Source: Clostridium tepidum (GTDB lineage: Bacteria; Bacillota; Clostridia; Clostridiales; Clostridiaceae). Taken from it: a DNA stretch of 64,000 bases. Positions 57,568 to 64,000 of the stretch are shown here, piece by piece (positions within the stretch are counted from its first letter, which is position 1; every line of letters starts with the position of its first letter). The notes under the pieces are model-generated. The model made no database searches, was not told where the DNA came from, and saw only the letters and a program-made list of their open reading frames with translations. A program made the translations under genes and the position numbers. The DNA lies in the NCBI RefSeq assembly GCF_002008345.1, contig NZ_MRAE01000002.1, positions 98,833 to 162,832 of the forward strand. The letters are read 5' to 3'.

Positions 57568-59349
57568 TTATCCATTTATTCTATAGTCTATTATTTTTAA
57601 CTGTATATTTATATTACCATTATACTCATTAATAATAGGATAATATATCAAATCTAATTTTAAACCTGTCATAATCGGATTATCTATAATATTTTGTACA
57701 TTTTCTTCACCATATATATTTGCTAAATCCTCCTTAAATTCCTCTACTTTTCCAAAGGCTATTGCATCTATTCTTCTATTAGTTTCTTCTACCCTACAAG
57801 TCAATTTTAAGGTATTTTGATCTTTGCCTAATATCCTTATACCTTCTATTTTTATATCTTTTTCTGCTAATATCGGTAAACTGTTACCTTTACCAAAAGG
57901 TTCTAAACATTGTAAACTATTTATAAGCTCTAGATTTACTTCTTTTAAAGGCAATCTTTTATCTATCCTTATTTTAGGTATAAAATCTTCATCCTTTAAT
58001 TTACAGTTTTTATTTAATTCTTCTCTTAGTTTATCTATATTTTCTTCCTCTATGGTAAGTCCCGCAGCCATTGGATGGCCTCCAAATTTATGTATATATT
58101 CTTTACATTTCATAAGTTCTTCAAAAAGATTGTATCCATCAATGGATCTTCCAGATCCTTTAGGTATTTCTTTTCCTTTAGTTAAAACTATTGTTGGTCG
58201 ATTATATGTATCCTTTATTCTTCCTGATACTATACCTGCTATACTTTCATGTATATTATCCTTATAAATGACCAACACTTTATCATTTTTTAATGATGAA
58301 TTTTCTATGGTATAAATTATTCCCTCTACACCTTTCATAGTTATTTCTTGTCTATCAGAATTTAAATTTCTTAAATTTTTTGCCAATTCTTCAGCTCTAT
58401 TTCTGTCTTTTGTTAAAAATAATTCTACAGAAATAGCTGCTGTATCCAATCTTCCTGTAGCATTTATACAAGGTCCTATTATAAATCCTACATTATAAGA
58501 ATTTATATTTTTATTATCTAATGAAGTTTCCTTTATAAGTGCCCTTAATCCTAAATTATTTGTATTGTTTATATTTTTTAATCCTAATTTAGCTATTATT
58601 CTATTTTCACCTTTTAGATCTACCACATCACATATCGTCCCTATAGCTGCAAATTCTAATATCTCTTTATATTTATCAGAATTTATATTTAATTTTTCAT
58701 ATAAAAGTTTTGCAAATTTAAAAGCTACACCTGCTCCACAAAGCATTTTAAATGGATAATAGCAATCCTTTTGTTTTGGATTTATTATAGCATCAGCTTT
58801 AGGTACTACATATTCTCTTTCTCCATTTTCATTTTCTATAAAAGGTAATTCATGATGATCTGTAATTACCACTATCATACCTAATTCTTTTGCACGTTCT
58901 ACTTCTTCTATTGCAGTTATACCGTTATCACAAGTAATTATAACCTCTACTCCCTCTGCTTTAAGTTTTTCAATCCTGTCTGTAGACATACCATAACCTT
59001 CTGTTTCCCTATCTGGTATATGGTAAATAACATTAGCCTTGCATTCTTTTAATGCAGTATACAATATTACAGTACTGGTAACTCCATCCGCATCGTAATC
59101 TCCATAAATTGCTATCTTTTTCTTATCAATTATTGCTTTCTTAATTATTTCTGTACCTTTATCCATATCCTTCATTAATAAAGGATTATGAAGTTTTTTT
59201 AAAGAAGGATTTAAAAAGCCTTCTATATCTTGTAATTTATATATTTCTCTATTAACTAATATAGTACATAATGTTTCACTTATGCCTGCTCTATGTGCTA
59301 TATCTTTTATATTTAATTTATTTCTTCTTAACATCCACTTTTTCTTCAA
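57568..59349 (-). CDS. recJ: Single-strand DNA exonuclease RecJ
   Basis: About 593 residues from a TTG at 59349 (AGAGG 8 bases upstream; a GTG at 59358 overlaps the site). DHH-family motifs: IAIYGDYDADGVTST, VVITDHHELP, LCGAGVAFKFAK, AAIGTICDVVDL; DHHA1 part: SGRSIDGYNLFEEL and FGGHPMAAGLTI; then an OB-fold end. It degrades single-stranded DNA 5' to 3' in recombination and mismatch repair. Single gene, no terminator obvious. Confidence 0.94.
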   Translation of the reverse strand: MKKKWMLRRNKLNIKDIAHRAGISETLCTILVNREIYKLQDIEGFLNPSLKKLHNPLLMKDMDKGTEIIKKAIIDKKKIAIYGDYDADGVTSTVILYTALKECKANVIYHIPDRETEGYGMSTDRIEKLKAEGVEVIITCDNGITAIEEVERAKELGMIVVITDHHELPFIENENGEREYVVPKADAIINPKQKDCYYPFKMLCGAGVAFKFAKLLYEKLNINSDKYKEILEFAAIGTICDVVDLKGENRIIAKLGLKNINNTNNLGLRALIKETSLDNKNINSYNVGFIIGPCINATGRLDTAAISVELFLTKDRNRAEELAKNLRNLNSDRQEITMKGVEGIIYTIENSSLKNDKVLVIYKDNIHESIAGIVSGRIKDTYNRPTIVLTKGKEIPKGSGRSIDGYNLFEELMKCKEYIHKFGGHPMAAGLTIEEENIDKLREELNKNCKLKDEDFIPKIRIDKRLPLKEVNLELINSLQCLEPFGKGNSLPILAEKDIKIEGIRILGKDQNTLKLTCRVEETNRRIDAIAFGKVEEFKEDLANIYGEENVQNIIDNPIMTGLKLDLIYYPIINEYNGNINIQLKIIDYRING

Positions 59350-59433
59350 ATCACACACCTCTTCCTTGATAATTATATCATTAAGATTAATATTTTTGTA
59401 TTTATTTTGTTTATATCTATTTTCAGTTCTAAT

Positions 59434-59462
59434 TTTACATTGTCTTACAAATATTATATAAT
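59434..59462 (+). promoter_or_regulatory. SigA promoter of the endonuclease IV-like gene
   Basis: TTTACA, 17 bases, TATAAT on the plus strand, about 80 bases before the start codon. The Fur-like box overlaps the -10. Confidence 0.75.
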
Positions 59463-59473
59463 AATCATTATCA
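59459..59473. promoter_or_regulatory. Fur/PerR-type 7-1-7 box over the -10 of the endonuclease IV-like gene
   Basis: TAATAATCATTATCA, identical to 48290-48304. Overlap with the TATAAT is the classic place for a repressor. Confidence 0.55.
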
Positions 59474-59540
59474 AATTAATTTTAAATTATATGTATTATA
59501 ATAAAATGTATATTAAATTAAAGCAATGGAGGTTTTATTT

Positions 59541-60359
59541 ATGGATAGATTACTTTTTGGAATATCTGGTTTGCCTATAGGTGATGGTACAAGCAAATTT
59601 AATTATAAATCTGGAATAAACTATTTAAATAGTATTGGTCTAGATGCTATGGAACTGCCTTTTGTAAGATCTGTTAATGTTACTGATAAGAATAAAGAAG
59701 GTATACTTCAAGAAAAAAAAGATAATAATTTTTATTTATCCGCCCATGGCTCCTATTTTATAAACTTAAACGCAGATGAAATAGAAAAACAAGAAAAATC
59801 TATAGAAAGAATCATAAAAGGAGCTGAAGGTTTAAAAAAGGTTCAAGGAAGAAGTTTAATATTTCATCCTGGATTTTACCTTAAAGATTCAAAAGAAGAA
59901 ACTTTTAAAACTATTTTAGAAAACTTAAAAAAATTACCAAACTTAGGAGTGGATTATAGACTAGAAACTACAGGAAAAGGAACTCAATTCGGTTCTTTAG
60001 AAGAAAATGTAGCCTTATGTAAAGAAGTTTCTACTTGCAAATTATGTATAGATTTTTCTCATATACATGCTAGATCTAATGGTGGTTTAAAAAATTATAA
60101 AGATTTTTATAATATATTGAGCTATGTAGAAAAAAACTTAGGAAGATCTGCTCTAGATGATATGCATATACACCTTTCCGGAATACATTATAGTGAAAAA
60201 GGTGAACGAAACCATCTTCCTTTTGAAGAAAGTGATTTTAACTATATAGATTGTCTTAAAGCTTTTAAAGATTTTGATATTAAAGGTTGTGTAATATGTG
60301 AAAGTCCAATACTTGAAAAAGATGCTCTTCTTCTTAAAAATTCATATTACGAACTTTAA
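59541..60359 (+). CDS. Endonuclease IV-like TIM-barrel protein
   Basis: 272 residues from the ATG at 59541 (GGAGG 8 bases upstream). The AP-endonuclease-2 (Xylose isomerase-like) barrel shows its metal ligands in order: LSAHGSYFINL, LIFHPGFY, RLETTGKGTQFGSLEE, CIDFSHIHAR, DMHIHLSGIHY and CESP. Similar to bacterial Nfo but shortish; it could repair abasic sites or be a sugar-processing relative. Plus strand, divergent from recJ. Confidence 0.82.
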   Translation: MDRLLFGISGLPIGDGTSKFNYKSGINYLNSIGLDAMELPFVRSVNVTDKNKEGILQEKKDNNFYLSAHGSYFINLNADEIEKQEKSIERIIKGAEGLKKVQGRSLIFHPGFYLKDSKEETFKTILENLKKLPNLGVDYRLETTGKGTQFGSLEENVALCKEVSTCKLCIDFSHIHARSNGGLKNYKDFYNILSYVEKNLGRSALDDMHIHLSGIHYSEKGERNHLPFEESDFNYIDCLKAFKDFDIKGCVICESPILEKDALLLKNSYYEL

Positions 60360-60648
60360 AATGAGAACTGAAAATAGATTTAATTTTAGCATAGTAAAGA
60401 TAAGAAAATACATGCAATAATCGTATTCATAAGCTTTAGTAGTTCTTAATTTAACGTAATTAAATTTTTTTGTAATTTCTCACAGGATGTAAAGATTCAA
60501 TAATTAAACAAAAAGGTTTCCTTGTTCACTGGGTAGAAAATTTTAATGAAGTCAGATTTAGAACTACTTGAGCTTTATGAAGTTCATGATGAATGGATTT
60601 ACTTATATTCACAATTTAAAATTAAATCTATCTTTATTTCAAAATAAC
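60360..60648. other. Gap with coding-like remnants
   Basis: A plus-strand frame at 60546-60647 (MKSDLELLELYEVHDEWIYL, then YSQ) and an overlapping frame just upstream (KGFLVHWVENFNEV) look like pieces of a decayed gene. Neither has a ribosome binding site. Confidence 0.35.
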
Positions 60649-62055
60649 TTATTGTTTCATACTTATTTTTTCTATTTTGCCATTATTGGTATTGCATATA
60701 TAGATATTATCTTCATATAAATCTATTCCATTTGGCTCATTTAATCCTTTTTTTATTATTTCAACTTTATTATTCAAAATATCTGCTTTTATTATTCTAT
60801 TATTATAGGTATCTGCTACATATAATACATTATCTTTATATTTTAAATCTAAAGGATGTTGAAGCATAGTATTTTCAAAATTGCCTACTTTGTTTCCAAA
60901 ATAAAACAATCCTTTGCCTATAAGAGTATGAACCTTATGTTCTTTCAAATCTGCATATCTTATAGAGCTTGTTTCTGAATCTACAAAATATAGTTTTCTA
61001 TTTCCATCGTAACATAAGGCTGAAGTTTGAGCTAATAAGCACTTATCAAAACTTCCATCTCTTAAATTTTCTCCTCCTGTTCCTATGTGACTTTCTATAC
61101 TTTTATCCCTCATATTATATTTCCATATTTGATGATTTCCAGCCATAGCTATATATATGGAATCTTCTAATACTTCTAAATCCCACGGAGAATTTAAACT
61201 TACATTTAAAGCTTCTCCTGTAGCCATAGGACTATATTCCTTTTGTCCATTACCTGCTATAGTTTTTACTATTTCTTTTTCTAAATCGCATTCTCTTATG
61301 GAATGGTTTTCAGTGTCTGCCACATAAATTTTATTTTTTATAAATCTTATGCCCTCTGGAGCTTTAAATTGTGCTTCTTTAAAACCTCCATCCTTTAGAC
61401 CATATTCTCCGCTACCTATTACTTTTATTTTTTCTAAATTTTTATCTAATATTACTATTCTGTTTTTACCTTTTTCTGAAAAAGCTATTAACCCATTTTC
61501 ATTTATAGATATTTTAGATGGATATCTGTATTCTTCTTTTTCAGCTTCATTTTTCAAAGTTATATTTTCTTTTGGCCAATCTATATTATCAAAATATTCT
61601 ATTGTATCGCCTATTATTTTATCTAGTAGCTCTCTATTTCCTTCTCCTGATAACATAGCAAAAGCATATCCTTCTGGATCTATTAATACAAATGTTGGCC
61701 ATGCATTTACTGTATAACTATCCCATACATTTTTATTTTTATCATTTACTACTGGATGATTTATCCCATACTTTTTAATAGTATTTAATATAGCTTTACT
61801 ATTCTTTTCATATTTAAATTTAGGAGAATGTACACCTATAATCTGCAATTTATTCTTATATTTTTCTTCTAAATATTTCAAATCCTCTATTACATGTATG
61901 CAATTTATGCAACAAAAAGTCCAAAAGTCTAAAAGTATAACCCTATTTCTTAATTTATCCAAGTTTGTCCTTTTAGTACCTATCCATTCAATAGTCATTG
62001 GGAAATTAGGGGCTTGAACTCTAGCATTTTTATACTTTTCATACAAATTACTCAT
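60649..62055 (-). CDS. NHLRC2-like thioredoxin plus NHL-repeat protein
   Basis: 468 residues. A TlpA/thioredoxin domain (about 15-155) has FWTFCCINCIHV with CCINC at 48-52, the form seen in NHLRC2, and WPTFVLIDPEGY. From about 175 to the end lie NHL beta-propeller repeats (APEGIRFIKNKIYVADTENH, SPWDLEVLEDSIYIAM, PLDLKYKDNVLYVADTYNNR). No signal peptide, so it is cytosolic. Thiol oxidoreduction is likely; the physiological partner is unknown. Confidence 0.85.
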   Translation of the reverse strand: MSNLYEKYKNARVQAPNFPMTIEWIGTKRTNLDKLRNRVILLDFWTFCCINCIHVIEDLKYLEEKYKNKLQIIGVHSPKFKYEKNSKAILNTIKKYGINHPVVNDKNKNVWDSYTVNAWPTFVLIDPEGYAFAMLSGEGNRELLDKIIGDTIEYFDNIDWPKENITLKNEAEKEEYRYPSKISINENGLIAFSEKGKNRIVILDKNLEKIKVIGSGEYGLKDGGFKEAQFKAPEGIRFIKNKIYVADTENHSIRECDLEKEIVKTIAGNGQKEYSPMATGEALNVSLNSPWDLEVLEDSIYIAMAGNHQIWKYNMRDKSIESHIGTGGENLRDGSFDKCLLAQTSALCYDGNRKLYFVDSETSSIRYADLKEHKVHTLIGKGLFYFGNKVGNFENTMLQHPLDLKYKDNVLYVADTYNNRIIKADILNNKVEIIKKGLNEPNGIDLYEDNIYICNTNNGKIEKISMKQ

Positions 62056-62064
62056 ATATTTATA

Positions 62065-62079
62065 AGGATATTATATCCT
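62065..62079 (-). promoter_or_regulatory. Palindrome between ribosome binding site and start of the NHLRC2-like gene
   Basis: AGGATAT-A-ATATCCT lies between GGAGGG and the ATG. The site is about 28 bases from the ATG unless the hairpin folds. Confidence 0.45.
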
Positions 62080-62361
62080 CATTCCCTCCTCTCAAATTTC
62101 CTCATTATTATTATATGGTTATAGCATATTATTATATATAAATTTATTTCTATATTTTTAAACTTTATATATTAATATCACTATATTCTTATTAATATTT
62201 ATTTATTTTAATTATTTTAAAATTATTATAATTATAAAAAATTATCTACATATTGTTTAATTATAATAATTTTCCGACTTTTTTACAAGGATTGTAACAA
62301 TAATTTTTATCATATATATTAAATACCTACATTTTTTTACATATATTAATATAATACATAT

Positions 62362-62472
62362 ATGTATAGAACTTTCATACTAATAATTTTGCTTATACTA
62401 GCTATAATTTATTTTTCAATTACACCCTTTATAAAGAATGTAATTGAAAAACAAATTTATGAACTTTTATAA
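62362..62472 (+). CDS. Candidate 36-residue single-span membrane peptide
   Basis: ATG at 62362 opens 36 codons: MYRTFILIILLILAIIYFS, then a short TPFIKNVIEKQ polar tail. The hydrophobic stretch spans a membrane once. There is no ribosome binding site; TATAAT lies 7 bases upstream, so a leaderless message is possible. A 13-bp inverted repeat (62413-62425, 62440-62452) lies inside it, which weakens the coding case. The remaining 62056-62578 shows no other gene. Confidence 0.4.
   Translation: MYRTFILIILLILAIIYFSITPFIKNVIEKQIYELL
62413..62452. repeat. 13-bp inverted repeat
   Basis: TTTTTCAATTACA and TGTAATTGAAAAA flank 14 bases. It may be a hairpin or terminator for either strand, though T-runs are poorly placed. 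Confidence 0.5.
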
Positions 62473-62578
62473 ATCCATGAATAAAAAACTACTCATTAAT
62501 TTGCTAAAAACTTAAATTAGCTGTCATAATGACTTTCATTATAACTCTGTTTACATTAATATAAATTTATATTTCTAA

Positions 62579-63796
62579 TTATTGTAATATTTGTATAACC
62601 TTATTCTTAAGAACCTTATTTAATACTTCTTTTATATTTTTTTCTTTTATTAATTGTAATTCTTCTATGGAATCATCTAAAATTAAAGTATCATTATACA
62701 TAAGTTCAGAAGTTGTAATATCCAAAGCTAACCTTATAGACATTTCATGGCGTATAGCTTTTTTTAGTTTTATACTTTTTAATGCTCTACTTATTTTTTC
62801 ATATGTAAAATACTCTTCATTATTTAACATTTCTTCTAAAATTTTATCCATTACACTAATAACTTTATTTACTTTTTCTTTAGATGTACCTATATAAAAA
62901 TTAAGTAATTTTATACCTTTTTCATTTTTAAAATTACTTCCTACATCATAGGCTAAATAATTCTTAGTCCTAATATTATGAAATAAAATGCTGCTTGTAC
63001 CTTCTGCAAAAATTTCATTAAATATTTTAAGAATCATCATCTCTTCTTTATTTAAATTATTAATATCATAGCTATATATTATTTTGGCACCTTCTATACC
63101 ATCTTTATAATCAGTGTAGATAGCTTGTTCTCTATTTTCATATTTTATTTCTTTTACTTTTTTATAAGGTCTATGAAAATCTTTAAAAAATTTTTTAATA
63201 CCTTCTATACTTTTTTTTACACTCATTGATGTTACTATAGTAATCACACAATTTTCTGGAGTATAATAATCATTATAAAATTTTTTTAGAGATCTTAAAG
63301 TAATAGATTTAATACTTTTCTCATTTCCTATAATCAATTCTTTTATTCTTCTTTCTTTAAAAGAATTTTTTAAAAGTTGATCTTCGCAAAATTGATAAGG
63401 ATCCTCTCGCCATTCCTTTAATTCCTCTAAAATAATAGATTTTTCTTCTTGAAAAGATTTTTCTTCAAACTTTGGATTTAACAATATATCACTATAAAAA
63501 TCTAAAACTTTTTCAAAGTCTTCCTTTAAAAAACTTCCATAATAAACTACATAGGGATAATTTGTCATAGCATTTTCAAACCCAAAAATACTATCTGCTA
63601 AAACACTTAATTCTTTTTCTGTTCTATTAAAAGTTCCTTTTGAAACCATATGCTCCACAGCATGAGCTGTTCCATAAGGGAATTCATTATTTTCTTCTAA
63701 AGCTCCTCCATTAAATCCTATACATATAGAACTTATATTACTTAAAGTTTTTTCGTAAACTAATCTTATTCCATTTTCCAATTTAAATTTTTCCAT
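62579..63796 (-). CDS. M16-family zinc peptidase
   Basis: 405 residues. The inverted zinc motif HAVEH (H45, E48, H49) is intact, with the third ligand in the EEKSIILEELKEW segment, and R/Y signature near SSILFHNIRTKNYLAYDVGS in the second half. Proteins of this type (PqqL/YmxG-like) cleave peptides in the cytosol. The ATG has no nearby ribosome site; AGAGGTG lies 35 bases upstream across a hairpin. Confidence 0.88.
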   Translation of the reverse strand: MEKFKLENGIRLVYEKTLSNISSICIGFNGGALEENNEFPYGTAHAVEHMVSKGTFNRTEKELSVLADSIFGFENAMTNYPYVVYYGSFLKEDFEKVLDFYSDILLNPKFEEKSFQEEKSIILEELKEWREDPYQFCEDQLLKNSFKERRIKELIIGNEKSIKSITLRSLKKFYNDYYTPENCVITIVTSMSVKKSIEGIKKFFKDFHRPYKKVKEIKYENREQAIYTDYKDGIEGAKIIYSYDINNLNKEEMMILKIFNEIFAEGTSSILFHNIRTKNYLAYDVGSNFKNEKGIKLLNFYIGTSKEKVNKVISVMDKILEEMLNNEEYFTYEKISRALKSIKLKKAIRHEMSIRLALDITTSELMYNDTLILDDSIEELQLIKEKNIKEVLNKVLKNKVIQILQ

Positions 63797-63801
63797 AATA
63801 T

Positions 63802-63826
63802 ATATTTTAATTAAATATTAAAATAT
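63802..63826 (-). promoter_or_regulatory. Hairpin between ribosome binding site and start of the M16 gene
   Basis: ATATTTTAAT and ATTAAAATAT (10 bp, 5-nt loop). If looped out, AGAGG would be 10 bases from the ATG. Confidence 0.4.
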
Positions 63827-63863
63827 TTTCACCTCTCTTAATTTAATTAGATTAACTAAACTT

Positions 63864-63891
63864 TTTATAATAATTATTTCATATTAATCAA
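63864..63891 (-). promoter_or_regulatory. SigA-like promoter of the M16 gene
   Basis: TTGATT, 16 bases, TATAAA on the minus strand, about 70 bases before the start. The rest of 63827-64000 is AT-rich with no gene. Confidence 0.5.
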
Positions 63892-64000
63892 TTACTAAAA
63901 TACATAAACAATATACAAATAATATATTCTATTATACTAAAAAAACAAAAATTTAAAGTTAATTTTTATTTTTATCCTTTAATAAATAAATCTTTAATTA

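Overview
The window is very AT-rich DNA with dense, mostly minus-strand operons and strong AGGAGG-type ribosome binding sites. It carries sporulation-linked genes (a Spo0E-like protein, an alpha/beta-SASP-like protein), a Firmicutes-type chemotaxis set (CheC, CheD, FliY) and a pyruvate:ferredoxin oxidoreductase. This points to an anaerobic, motile, spore-forming Clostridium sensu stricto (C. botulinum group I / sporogenes / tetani-like). The species is inferred, not proven.

Layout, in order of coordinates. (1) 1-3259: start of an unrecognised gene, then VanZ-like, YjfB-like and Spo0E-like genes, a soluble chemoreceptor and a divergent second flagellin. (2) 3424-21260: a flagellin glycosylation island. 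Its outer parts are pseudaminic-acid genes (pseG on one side; pseB, an ATP-grasp, a HAD phosphatase, a CMP-sugar synthetase and pseI on the other) and the Maf glycosyltransferase. Between them lies a teichoic-acid-like cassette: glycerol-3-phosphate cytidylyltransferase, TylF-type methyltransferase, two CDP-glycerol glycerophosphotransferases, a large HAD protein, a GT2-TPR glycosyltransferase and an SGNH hydrolase. Five of these cassette enzymes carry the same Rossmann-like module. (3) 21781-31398: late flagellar genes flaA, fliT, fliD, fliS, flaG, csrA, fliW, flgL, flgK, flgN, flgM. (4) 31862-42549: switch and chemotaxis operon (fliY, fliM, cheW, cheY, cheC, cheA, cheR, cheB, cheD, cheW), headed by a FapA/DUF342 protein. 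(5) 42802-63796: metabolic and housekeeping genes: ptsG and its antiterminator, an aminotransferase IV, a HAD-IB phosphatase, a Cys/His-rich DUF1292 protein, PFOR, murG, an orphan histidine kinase, recJ, an endonuclease IV-like protein, an NHLRC2-like thioredoxin and an M16 peptidase.

How it works together. FlgM/SigD and FliW/CsrA control flagellin output. I see SigD-type promoters (TTAAG or TAAA, about 16 nt, CGATAA/T) before flgM, flaA, maf, pseB, pseI, tagD and the second flagellin. Both flagellin leaders have a small hairpin with an ANGGA loop about 21 nt before a GGAGG Shine-Dalgarno, as expected for CsrA control. The island probably builds a pseudaminate-type sugar that Maf attaches to flagellin; the cassette could add a phosphoglycerol-containing, methylated extension. 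pseC and pseH are absent from the window.

I found no tRNA, rRNA, CRISPR array or complete insertion sequence. Several genes too short for routine calling are listed (YjfB, a 35-residue basic protein, a SASP-like protein, a 36-residue membrane peptide), as are apparent gene relics.
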